Shown here: in pieces, positions 54,799 through 64,000 of the stretch
Numbering within the stretch: position 1 is the first letter of the stretch
Layout of the letters: each line of letters starts with the position of its first letter
Assembly: GCA_916048055.1 (NCBI GenBank)
Contig: CAJZHL010000001.1
Coordinates: 434,001-498,000, forward strand
Reading direction: 5' to 3'
DNA: 64,000 nucleotides
Origin: Pedinophyceae sp. YPF-701
Taxonomy: Eukaryota; Chlorophyta; Pedinophyceae
The notes under the pieces: generated by a model
Databases searched by the model: none
Told to the model about the DNA's origin: nothing
Seen by the model: only the letters and a program-made list of their open reading frames with translations
Program-made: the position numbers and the translations under genes

Positions 54799-56146
54799 AT
54801 GTCCGCTCTCTTCTGCTGCCGGCGGCCGCTGCGCCTCGCCGTGACGTCGCTCGTGCGGCGCGGCGCGAGCATCTCTGGGTGCGCGCGGCAAGCACGGACC
54901 GCCCGCGCGGCGCACAGCGAGCGTCACGCGCCCGGGGACCGTTGCCGGACGAGATCCACGGCCCTCCACCGCCGTCTCGTCGCGTCCGCGACGCGCCAGC
55001 CGAGCGGGGGCGACGCACGGCACGCCTGCCTCCTCGACTGCCTTGGGCTGGTATACCGCGCGCACTTCGCGTTTGGGTCGGATCCTTCGCGCCGCCTGAC
55101 GACTTCCGATGGAGCGCTCGACACGACGGCCGCGTACGGCTTCATGCGGTACCTGTTCGCGGCGCTGCGGGAGCAGCCCCCCCCCACTCACGTCGTGGCG
55201 TGTTTCGACGCCCCCGCGGGCAGCCACGCGATCCGCTCGGGCGTCACGTTCCGCAACGAGATCTACAGCGACTACAAGAACCACCGCGCCCCCACGCCGC
55301 CCCAAGTCAGCGAGGCTGTCTCTATGCTCATGGTACGCTCTCTCACACTCCGCCCACGCACCCGACCGCCGCCAGGCCCTCACGGCGCCACCTCACCGCA
55401 CGCACCGACCGCCCCGCCCCTCGCAGGTCCTCCTCCCGATGATCGGCGTCCCCGTCGTCTCGGTGCCGGGAGTCGAAGCCGACGACTGCATCGCGACGCT
55501 CGCCTCGCGGTTCCTCGCGGACGGCGTCGGCGTCACGATCGTCTCGAACGACAAGGACCTGCACCAGCTGCTCCAGCCGGGCGTGCGCGCGCTGCGCTCG
55601 TCGCCACGTGGCGCGCCGGGGTTCTTTGAGGCATACCACGAGGAGGACTTTCGTGCGCAGTGGGGGGGTCTCTCGCCCGCGCAGTTCGTCGAGCTGCAGG
55701 CGCTCATGGGCGACAGCACGGACAACGTCCCGGGCGTGCGCGGCGTCGGGCCGAAGACCGCGATGAAGTGGGTGGGGGAGTACGGCGACGTGGAGGGTGC
55801 CATCGCCGCCGCGGAACGCGGGGAGCTCAAGCCGAAGCGGCTGTGCGAGGTTCTCACGAGCCCCGAGGGCCGGCACGCCGCGCGGCTGTCGCGCGAGCTC
55901 GTGACGATCCACTGTGGGCTGTCGGTGCCGCCGTTGACGATGCCGCTCGAGTCGTACGCGCTGCGGGTGCCGGAGGACGGCGGGGTGGAGGCGGTGCGGC
56001 TGCTGCTGGATATGGAGATGGCGAAGACGGTGGAGGAGCTGCAGGACATGTGGGCCGGGCGGTTCGGACACAGGTTGGACCTGGCGACACCTGGGCTGCT
56101 CAGCACGTCGCAGACGGCGGTTGCGGACCGGGGACAGCCGTTCTAA
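54799..56146 (+). CDS. Organellar 5'-3' exonuclease (DNA polymerase I N-domain type)
   Basis: This is a stand-alone structure-specific nuclease of the bacterial PolI 5'-3' exonuclease/FEN superfamily, found in plants and algae for organelle DNA work such as primer and flap removal. Two exons, 54799-55332 and 55427-56146, join in phase 0 for 417 residues. The first about 75 residues are Arg/Ala/Ser-rich, a likely transit peptide. Motifs follow in order: CLLDCLGLVYRAHF, VVACFDAP, FRNEIYSDYK, PGVEADDCIATLA, SNDKDLHQLL and DSTDNVPGVRGVGPKTA (helix-hairpin-helix), with the metal-binding Asp residues present. The usual second residue after the first LLD (Gly in many) is Cys here. The C-terminal part matches the exonuclease C domain. 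The stop is 261 bp from the convergent cullin stop. Confidence 0.9.
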
Positions 56147-56407
56147 ACACGAACCTGTCGGACTGCGCGCGATCGCGCACGCGTTGTGAGCCGCATGCGC
56201 TGCCTGGGGCTGCGTGAAAGCACATCGTGACGTGACGGGTGGCGGCGCAGGTCCTGAGCAGCCGTCGCGCCCAGCGCCGAGACCCGCGTCCTTGCACTCG
56301 ACACGCCGATCCCACGTCCTGCGTCGCGTCACACAGCCTGCGCGCGCCCCCCAAACCCCTCACCCCTTGCCCACCACACTCATCCTACAGCGGAGGCTCC
56401 ACGCGCC

Positions 56408-58941
56408 TCACGCCACGTACCGGAACAGGTTGTTGTTGTCCTTGTCCCGCTCCAAGTACGCCTTCTCGATGAGCTGCTCGATCGCCTGCTTGATAGCCTT
56501 CATGTCGGGCCGGAACATCTTGGCGAGCTGGCTGCTCACCTCGACGACCAGCTCGTTGTGCGGGTACACCTTCCGCGCCTTCATCGTCCGCACGATCGCC
56601 GCCTGGATCGCGGGCTTCCGGTCGCTCTCCACCTCCTTGATCGCGCGCTTGCGGTCCTCCGGCACCGCGAGCGGCACGCGGATGCGCTTCATCTTGTCCT
56701 TGAAGCCATCGTTCACCCAGAACTCGTCGTCGCGCCCGATGCGCTTCTCGTGGCCGGTCTTGCACAGCAGCTTGTACTTGGCGCACGCCAGCGAGTGGAG
56801 CGTGCGTTCGAGGTCGTCGTCGGCCATGCCGGACCCCGTCTTGATCTGCGCGTACGACAGCCGCTCGCCCTCGGCGTCGCCGAGCAGGCAGAGCACGACG
56901 CACTGGGCCGTCTTGACCACGAGGTCGTAGCTGCGCCCGCCGAAGTGGGCCTTGACCGTCGCCGTGCCCATCCCGTGGCGCCACTCGAGCTTGCGGTGCG
57001 CGCCCTGCCGCGAGTTGGTGAAGAACTCCTTGTAGGTGTCCACGCAGGCCGCGAGCTCCCGCGGCAGCGTCATCTCCTCGCGCTGCTGCCCCGAGTTGCC
57101 CAGCGCGCTGTCGCTGTTGGGCCAGAAGCCCGTCGTGAGCACCTGCACGCCCAGCTGCACGCCGCCCTCGCGCCCCGTGGTCCGCCGCCAGTCCTCGAAC
57201 TCCTGCTGCTTCTCGCGCGCCAGCTGCAGGTCCTTGAGCATGCCCTCCATCTTGCTCGTGAACTGGTGCCCGCACTCCTCCTTCAGCCGCGTCAGCACCA
57301 CGCGCTCCAGGTCGTCGCTGGTCGACTTGTCCTGCAGGAGCCGGTTCGACAGCTGCTTCCGGTAGAACTCCCCGAAGATGTCCTTGTCCGACACGAAGTC
57401 CATGAGCTGCACCACGTTGCGCAGCTGCTCCTCGATCTCCGCGTCCGACATCTTCTCGCCGCCGCCCTTGCGCAGCACCACGTCGCAGTACTTGGCCATG
57501 AGCTCCGCGAACGTCGCGCCGTCCACCTTGCGGTTGCAGAACACCTCGAACGCGTCCTTCATCGCGCGCCGCAGCGCCTGGTGCCCCTCGAAGCACTCCG
57601 ACACGTACCCGTGGTACTGCCGGTGCAGCGCGATGACGCTCCGCACCAGCCCCTGCTCGACCGCCGCGGCCGCGTCGCGCGCGGCCTTGCCCTTGGCGTC
57701 CGCCTGGCGCTGCTCGACCGCCTGGCTCGCCTGCAGGACCAGGTTCACGCCCTGCGTCTCCACGTGGCGCTTGAACACACGCGCCATCGGGTCCAGGCCC
57801 TTGTCGCCGATCCGCTTGAACAGCCGGAACATGCGCTGCAGGTCCGCCTGCCGGTCGTCGCGCAGCAGCACCGTCAGCCCCGACCCCTCCTTCTCCAGCA
57901 GCGCCAGGCAGTTGGCCTCCAGGAGCTCCGCCTGCACCTTCCCGAGGATCTTGACCTTGGAGGAGTGGTGGAGGTACGAGTCCACGCGCTGCTCCTCCTG
58001 CCGCAGGTACTCCTCGGCCTTCTCGAGGTACCCCGGCGTGCTGCTCGTCTCGAGCCAGTCGGCGGCCTTGAGTTTGTAGTAGGCGGCCGTCTGGTTGAGG
58101 AGCTCGCGCTCGAAGTCGTTCTCGTAGTGGTCCATGCTGTCCATGCCCATCTGGATGAAGATGTCGACCATGGCGCGGATGGCGCTCTTGTCAATGACCT
58201 CGCCGTCGCGCTCCAGGGCCACGCGCGTGAGCATCGCCGTGCGCGCGCGCTCCTTGATGTGCCCGTACACCTGCTCGCAGAAGATCTTCATGGGCACGAT
58301 CTGCAGCTTGTCGAGCTGGTGCCGCTTGATGTAGTACCGGTCCAGATAATCAAAGAACTTGGCCATCATGCGCGTCATGTTGGTGTGGTTGCGCCACCGG
58401 CCGATCATCTCGTTCAGGAAGTCCTCGTCTGCGGCGCGCGGGGGCGGGGCGCGGGGCGCGTGGGGAGGCCGGGACGCGACGGGGAGAGGCACGTGCGGGA
58501 GCTGGAAAGGGCGGGGGGCGCGTACCGGACTCGAAGTCCTTCTCGAGCGCCGGCATGACCTTGTCGCGGATGTACTCCTTGAAGACCTGGCCGTAGCGAA
58601 GGTACAGCTGGTCGGAGTAGTCGTGCGGCGGCTTCTGAGTGCATAGGTTGTACACCCTGTGGCCAGACGGGGGTCGCTGCGGGTCAGACTGGCGCTCCGG
58701 CGGCACCCGGCGGGAGCGCGGGGCGCGGGCGGGAACGCCGGGGCGCGAACGGGGGCGGAGGAGCCGCGAGGGGCGGGAAGCGGGGCGGGGAGCACGGGGC
58801 GCAGGACAGGTCCGGTGGGGGCCGCACCGGGTGTAGGTGAGGGACCACTGCGTGGTGTTGATCGGGGACTCGTTCGGATCGCCCTCTAGGTTGCGCTGGA
58901 TCTTCTGAATCGTCTCCTCGATCAGCTTCCAGCCCTCCTCC
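56408..58941 (-). CDS. CUL1: Cullin-1 (SCF ubiquitin ligase scaffold), 5' end incomplete
   Basis: CUL1 holds SKP1/F-box proteins at its N terminus and RBX1/E2 at its C terminus. Three exons are clear: 58941-58828, 58656-58526 and 58428-56408, in phases 2 and 1, giving about 755 residues. The first seen exon begins REEGWKLIEETIQKIQ with a phase-2 acceptor, so a short first exon with the start lies upstream, between 58942 and 59899. I could not place it. The N terminus has YNLCTQKPPHDYSDQLY, the SKP1-binding region typical of CUL1. The cullin homology domain includes FYRKQLSNRLL and FTSKMEGMLKDL. The winged-helix end has IVRTMKARK, with the neddylation lysine, then KAIKQAIEQLIEKAYLERD and NLFRYVA. 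Overall length agrees with CUL1 of plants and animals. Confidence 0.93.
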
Positions 58942-59899
58942 CTGAAGCAGAAACGACACGAGGCGTTCTGGGTTGCGGCCGCGCGAATCCAGGCAGCGGA
59001 GGGCGCGAGGGGACGGCCCTGGGGGAGCGGGACGTGGCTGTCGTGCGGGGAGCGGGCAGAAGGAGCGTGGCCCGCGCGGGGAGGCACCGCAAGCTCGTTT
59101 CAGGTTCCGCGCGCGAAGCTCGAGGCGGGGCGGGATGCGTCGAAAGACAGCGCGTGAACAGGGCGCGGAACAAGTATCGTCTTCGTTTTATCCCGGCGAT
59201 ACGGTGTCGCTCTGGCGCCGCGAAGCGACGCGCTCCTTGGGGAGGACGAGCGAGCAGGCCAGCGCTCAGATGAGCACTCGAGGCAGACGCATCACGGAGG
59301 GAAACGAGAGAGGCGGCAGATATCAGCGCGGGAATCGCGCAGGTTCGCGGCCGCGGTCTCCCCGCGACGCGCAGCAGCCTCGAACGCAATGTGGCAAGAG
59401 AAGCGTCGCGCCCAGGGTAACGCACAGGTGGATGGGAGGCTGGTCGATATGCATCGCGACGACTCTCCCCCTCCCGCGGCCGGCAGCCTGCGACGTGCCC
59501 GTATGTCCGCCGCTCGTTCGCGCGCCTCTGCACCTCTCAGCACCCAAACGCTCTAGCTCGGCGCCACGGCCCAGGACGCTCACAGCGCAAGCCTGCGCTC
59601 CAGCGACGCCTCCTCGCGACCTCCCGAATGCCCCTGCGCGCCGCAGACCGCGGCGCTCCACGCCCACGCCGCCCCCGCGGCTGTCAGACACGCAGCGCAC
59701 AACATGACTCAGGCGGGACCGCAGCCCGCCGGCGAGCAGCGACAACGCCCCCACGCGACAGCGCACCGCACGGCCGAACACAACGCGAGGCAGCGGTCCC
59801 ACAACCGCACACCGCCGCGCACTGCGCTGCACTGCGCGGCGCCAACCCCCCCCCCCCGCGACGCATCGGTTCGGCGGAGCGTCACAGCGCGCCCGCGCG
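58942..59899. other. Spacer that should hold the first cullin exon
   Basis: About 0.96 kb between the cullin exons and the HDAC stop, both on the minus strand. It must contain the cullin promoter and a short first coding exon ending in phase 2. No unambiguous ATG-to-GT segment stood out by eye. Confidence 0.5.
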
Positions 59900-61456
59900 T
59901 CAGTACACGTCCGCGTTGGGGTCCCTCAGCGCGGCCCGGCGCTGCGCGGCCGTTTGCCCTGCGTACGGGTCGACCTCCCCGCCGTCCATCTCGTTCTCCG
60001 GCAGCATCCAGTCCGGCGGCATGACGTCCATGGCGACGCCCGGGGCGTGCTGGAGCTGGCGGAGGGACTCGAGGCAGGTCGCGCGGATGTGGTCGAGGTC
60101 CTGCGGCGCGTTGAAGTTCTTGATGTAGGGCGGGGGCACGCGCAGGGAGTACGTCGGGGCGAAATACTCGTAGTAGTCGTTGGGGGGTAATTCCTCGGGA
60201 ACGTCCTTGCCGAGGAGGACGGCGGTCTCGTACGCCCAGCAGCGCGCGACGTTGGACTTGGTGTAGCCGCCGCCGCCGGTGACCACGAGCGGGACGCCGA
60301 AGGAGCGCACGTGGCGCACGCACTCGGCGTGGCCCTGGAGCGAGAGGGAGAAACATCCGAGGCGGTCGTTCGCGAGCGAGTCGGCCCCGCACTGCAGCAC
60401 GACGGCGCCCGGGCGGTACATCTCCATGGTCTTGTTGATGATCGGCTTGAACAGCGCGAGGAAGTCGTCGTCGTCGATGCCGTCCTTGAGCGGAACGTTC
60501 ACGCTGTAATGTTTCCCGCGACTGTGCCCGATGTCGCGCAGCGCGCCCGTCCCGGGGAAGAAGTTGTCGCCGTATTTGTGGAAGGACACACACATGACGC
60601 GGTCCGTGGCGTAGAACGCCTCCTCGACGCCGTCGCCGTGGTGGATGTCGATGTCGATATACAGGACCCTGCGCGGGACGCGGTCGCGGCGGCACGCTCG
60701 GCGACGCGCCAGTGCAGGACGTCGTGCCAGTGCAAACGAACGAACCAGACCGCGGCCGGTACTGCGGCGACGCGGGCGCCGCGGGCTGCGCGGCGAGAGC
60801 CAGAGGTTTCGTCGTGTTTTTCCAGTCGAGGAACCAGGTCTCCGAGCGCACCTCGGGTGGTATTTGAGAAGCTCGAGGATGCACAGCACGAGGTCGTTGA
60901 CGTAGCAGAACCCCGAGGCCTCGGCCTTCTTCGCGTGGTGGAGCCCGCCGGACCAGTTAATCGCCACGTCGTACTGCCCGTAGTTGAGCTTCGTCGCGGC
61001 GTCGATGCTCGCGCCCGTGTAGCTCTGGCAGAACCGCCACACGCCGTCGAACACCGGACAGTCCTCGCCCACGCTGAACCGCTGCATCTGCGACAGCAGC
61101 TGCTCCTGCAGGGGCGCGCGGCCGGAACGGGGGCGTCGGCGCGGGCGCCGCGCGGCACTTTGCGCGCAATGACGACGTCGCGGGGTTGGGCGGCGTCACG
61201 CTGGGCTGCGGCTTGCCTGGTTCCCCGGGGTGACGCGGCGGAGGAAGTCGACGTAGTCCTCGGAGTGGAACGCGGCCATCTCGGACCCGCCCGCGAGGCG
61301 CGGGCGGTAGCAGTCCATGTCGCGGTCCAGGTCGTAGGCCAGGACGAGGTGGTGCGCCATTGTGACGCGGTGCGGCTTCATCGGGTGGTTGGGCCCGAAG
61401 TAGTGGTTGCCTATGCTGCTATCGTAGAAATAGCACACGCGCCGGTCCTTCCCCAT
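59900..61456 (-). CDS. Class I histone deacetylase (RPD3/HDAC1 type)
   Basis: This zinc hydrolase removes acetyl groups from histone lysines in Sin3- and NuRD-like complexes. Three exons, 61456-61217, 61105-60852 and 60668-59900, give 420 residues. Order of motifs: [30 protein letters not shown], then after splicing [27 protein letters not shown] (catalytic His pair) and FCYVND. The metal and active-site run is [15 protein letters not shown], with CGADSL and [18 protein letters not shown] downstream. All catalytic residues are present. The C-terminal tail is short (ends LRDPNADVY), so the long Lys-rich tail of animal HDAC1 is missing. Intron 1 has a GC donor. It is divergent from the TLC gene across 693 bp. 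Confidence 0.95.
61106..61216 (-). other. GC-AG intron
   Basis: The exon ends AACCAG and the intron begins GCAAGC; the acceptor is CCTGCAG. Phase 0 joins TPGNQ to [10 protein letters not shown], exactly where class I HDACs are continuous, so the assignment is firm. Confidence 0.85.
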
Positions 61457-62149
61457 GGCCCCCGTGCCCGCAGCGCCCGCCGCCGCACCCCTCTCGACAG
61501 CTTCGCGCGGGGCGAGCGGGGCGCTCTAGGCCGGCTGCAGTTGGAGGACCAGCAACGGTGTCCTCGAGCGCCCTTCACCCGCGCCGAAATCGAGGCTCAG
61601 GGCCGCGCTGGCGCTTCCGTGCACCTACGTGTGCGAACGGTTCGCTCTCCAGGGCCCGGGAGGGCAACCAGCAGCATCTCCCGGTCAGCCCCCGCCGGAT
61701 ACGGGCTCCCACTTCACGGACCGGGCGCGTCCCTACGAAGCGTTCGCGACAGCGGCGGCGCGGCGTGGTGAAGGGGTGGAAACGCACTGCGCGGCGTCAC
61801 GCTGCAGGATCGCGGTGTCGTGGCTTTCTGAGCTCTCGGCTGGCAGCTTGTGACAGGCTGGTGGTCCGCGTCAGGCACTAGTCGACCACGCATTCCCTGG
61901 ACCCCCCCCTCTGTGAAGGCTAATACTTCGCGCGGGCCCGAGTCCCCCTCTCCGCAGCCGCGGCGCCTCAAGGGCCCGCAAGCGCTCGGGCCCCGCTGAC
62001 AGGACGTGTCGCGAGCGAGCGAGTCCCTGCCTCGTGCGCGAAACCAGCGCTGGAAGCAGGCTGCTCATCCAAGCCTGGTGCTGGCAAGCGGGCCCGCTCG
62101 GGCGGCGCTCGCGCCTCTTTCTGCGGCGCGAGGGCGCGCAGCCGTTTCC
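61457..62149. other. Divergent spacer, no gene seen
   Basis: 693 bp between the HDAC and TLC starts. It probably contains both promoters. No gene or strong repeat was seen. Confidence 0.4.
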
Positions 62150-63542
62150 ATGTACGCAATGGGGCTGTTCGACGCAGCCAGCAGGGTGTGGGACAGGCTG
62201 ACCGAGTCGGACTCGGCATGGACCATGATCGCAGCTTCGGTCGGTGTCGGGGTCGGTCTGACGGCGGTGGAGGCGTACCTGTCGCGTGGACGCGTGGCGC
62301 AGTACATAGAGAACACGTTCAGGCGCCACAATCCAGACATGTCACAGGGGGTGAGACACACCGGCCCTAGTGCTCTGGCTGAAGACGCCACGCACGCGGC
62401 CCGCACCGCGCTTGCCCTCCCGGTTCAGGCCCGGCTATTCCACCACAACGGACTTTATGATCACCTCCGAAGCATCGCGACTGGAATGTGCACCTGTGCC
62501 TTCCGTTCCCGGCCAATTTCGCCCCCCCGCAGCACCTTCCCTGCACTCGCCTTGACCGCGCCCTGCACACCGCGCATCCTGCTGACGCATCCCTCGCTGG
62601 GAGCACACGGTGCCAGCCAGCCCCACGCACGCGGCCCGGGAGCCAGCGTGCCGGCCCGCGCAGCCACCACGTGCTCGACACCCCCCCCTCTCTCAACCGT
62701 CGGCCACCGCGGCCCGCCCGCGCAGGACGCAAGGGAGGTCGTGCGCGGAACGTCCACGCGCGTGGTCGCCCTGGCCCACCACGCGGTGCAGCTCCCCGTC
62801 GCCATCGCGCTCCTGGCCACCGACAAGACCTTTTGGGACCACCCCTTTTCTCACGCGACGCCGCTGTCCAAGTGCTTCATGGTCTCCGTCGCAGGTGCGC
62901 CCCGACCACGCTCGCCCCACCCACCGCGCCACTCGCCGCCGCGACCCCCCCCGACACACGCACGCCCGCAACGACATCGCAACGCAGCGCTTCCGTTCCG
63001 CCCGCGTCGCCTCGCCCGCAGGGTACTTCCTGCACGACACGTGGATCTGCTGGCGCGACATCCAGTACGACGGCGTCCAGATGTTCCTGCACGGCGCGCT
63101 CGCGGCCATGCTGTACGTCGGCGGCGTCGCGACGTCCGCGTGGCACTTCTGGGGCATGGTCTTCTTCACGTGGGAGCTCTCGACGCCCTTCGTGCACCTC
63201 CGCTGGGCGCTGCACCGCGCGGGGCAGAAGCGCACGCCGCTCTACCGCCGCAACGGCGTGGCGCTGATCGTGGCGTTCTTCCTCGTGCGCATCGTGTGGG
63301 GGCTGTACGCGTCGGCGTACTTCTGGCGGGAGTCCGCGCTGAGTTTGCGCGGGGAGGTGGAGAACCCCGCGGGCCCTGCGCTGACGCAGGTGGCGCGCTC
63401 GTTCAACGTGCTGCTCTGCGGGCTCAACCTGTACTGGTTCCAGAAGATGATTCGGATCGCCGCGGCCACGTTCCTCGGCGGGGCGGCGCAGAAGGACATC
63501 GACCAGGTGAACCAGGGGCTCTCTGAGAAGACGGAAGAGTGA
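62150..63542 (+). CDS. TLC-domain membrane protein (TLCD4/TMEM56-like)
   Basis: TLC (TRAM/LAG1/CLN8) proteins are multi-pass ER or plasma-membrane proteins linked to lipid sensing or synthesis. Three exons, 62150-62350, 62726-62894 and 63022-63542, give 296 residues. An N-terminal helix (TMIAASVGVGVGLTAVEAYL) and an exon with VALAHHAVQLPVAIALLA precede the core. The core has YFLHDTWICWRDIQYDG, then MFLHGALAAMLYVGG and the helix-rich FWGMVFFTWELSTPFVHLRW. Two more helices follow, LIVAFFLVRIVWGLYASAYF and FNVLLCGLNLYWFQKMI. The FLHDT and ELSTPFVHLRW elements are typical of the TMEM56-type branch. Ceramide-synthase active motifs (paired His) are absent, so an enzyme role is unlikely. The first intron (375 bp) is in frame without stops. 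Confidence 0.85.
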
Positions 63543-63755
63543 AGACGCCCGAAGTCGCGATATCTCAAGTACTATTTGCAAGTTCGTACCACCACGCAGC
63601 CCCCGCGTGCACTGTGACTCCAGAAGCCACCGCTCCCACGCCGCCACGCCGCCCGACACACCCCGCCTACCGCCAACAACACCCCCCTTCCTTGCACACC
63701 AGACCAACCCCCAGCAAGCCAGCCGCGCCCACCACTCACGCCTCACACCGCCTCG

Positions 63756-64000
63756 TCAAATCGGCGGGTCCTGGTCCAACAGCGGCACCACGCGCGCGAG
63801 GATCGTCTCCTCCGAGAGCCCATGCGCGGCGGGGTCCTTCGCGACGCGGATCCAGCACTCCCCGTACCGCGGCGCTGCCTGCGCGCACTTCTCCACCACC
63901 GCCCGCTGCGTCGTCTCGTCCCCGTGCTGCAGCTCGAGCTTGTACAGCTGCGCCCAGATGTCCCCGTTGTCCGGCGCCGCCGCCACCGCCCGCGACATCC
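63756..64000 (-). CDS. PRPF6: PRP6 pre-mRNA-processing factor, C-terminal fragment
   Basis: PRP6 bridges U5 and U4/U6 snRNPs in the tri-snRNP through HAT/TPR repeats. Only the last 80 or so residues are inside the window; the gene runs past 64000 on the minus strand. The visible part has a helical repeat ending (NGDIWAQLYKLELQHGDETT), then RAVVEKCAQAAPRYGECW and VAKDPAAHGLS, and stops at LLDQDPPI. This matches the C terminus of PRP6, where a final repeat with YKFELQHG and an EPRHGE..W element precede a short tail. The stop is 213 bp from the convergent TLC stop. Upstream exons cannot be judged. Confidence 0.85.
   Translation of the reverse strand, partial: MSRAVAAAPDNGDIWAQLYKLELQHGDETTQRAVVEKCAQAAPRYGECWIRVAKDPAAHGLSEETILARVVPLLDQDPPI

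Noticed and set aside
56558-58558. A 666-codon plus-strand frame opposite cullin-1
   Set aside because: Complete antisense of the cullin exon with His/Arg/Leu repeats; shadow only.

Overview
This is a GC-rich nuclear segment from a eukaryotic microalga. Nearly every gene is split by short introns (mostly about 90-290 bp) with GTGCG-type donors and GCAG acceptors. A plastid is indicated by a Psb27-like lumenal protein with a twin-arginine targeting region at 42.1-43.1 kb, and it fits with an organelle-targeted 5'-3' exonuclease of bacterial type. Intron style, the VTC polyphosphate polymerase and the Psb27 homologue point to a green (chlorophyte or prasinophyte) alga. This lineage call is an inference and no rRNA is present to test it. 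Gene models below were built by hand by joining exons with matching splice phase, and most close exactly in frame.

Layout. 0.6-5.6 kb: a tandem segmental duplication of about 2.7 kb carrying two paralogous, unrecognised coiled-coil proteins with a shared Cys/His cluster. 5.9-13 kb: VTC4-type polyphosphate polymerase, PRMT1 arginine methyltransferase and COX11. 13.4-19.6 kb: a DCAF8-type WD40 protein, an unknown gene and a short-chain dehydrogenase. 19.7-20.9 kb: a reverse-transcriptase C-terminal zinc-motif ORF followed by an A-rich tract, probably a LINE relic or a domesticated piece. 21-29 kb: an unknown multi-pass membrane protein, a protein with a possible Tify-binding (TDBD-like) domain and a membrane-anchored twin-LIM protein. 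29-36.6 kb: an RBM5/10-like splicing factor, a failed-axon-connections (metaxin/GST-like) protein, an 80-residue microprotein and a disordered protein with a PP1-docking motif. 37-43 kb: an RluA-like pseudouridine synthase, OST48 and the Psb27-like protein. 43.3-50.4 kb: a convergent pair of surface proteins, a large triple-LamG/myxo-Cys/TM protein and a DOMON protein with a GPI-like tail. 51-64 kb: a large disordered protein, the 5'-3' exonuclease, cullin-1, a class I HDAC, a TLC-domain protein and the 3' end of PRP6.

The genes are mainly core eukaryotic functions: ubiquitin ligase parts (CUL1, DCAF8-type), chromatin and splicing (HDAC, PRMT1, RBM5/10-like, PRP6), and organelle biogenesis (COX11, Psb27, exonuclease). 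There is no operon logic. Neighbours are often convergent with very short gaps (27-280 bp) or divergent with 300-700 bp spacers that probably hold paired promoters. Three introns appear to be GC-AG, all with the same GCAAGC donor. The least explained material is the tandem duplicated pair, the TM-LIM fusion, the LamG/DOMON surface pair and several clean orphan genes.
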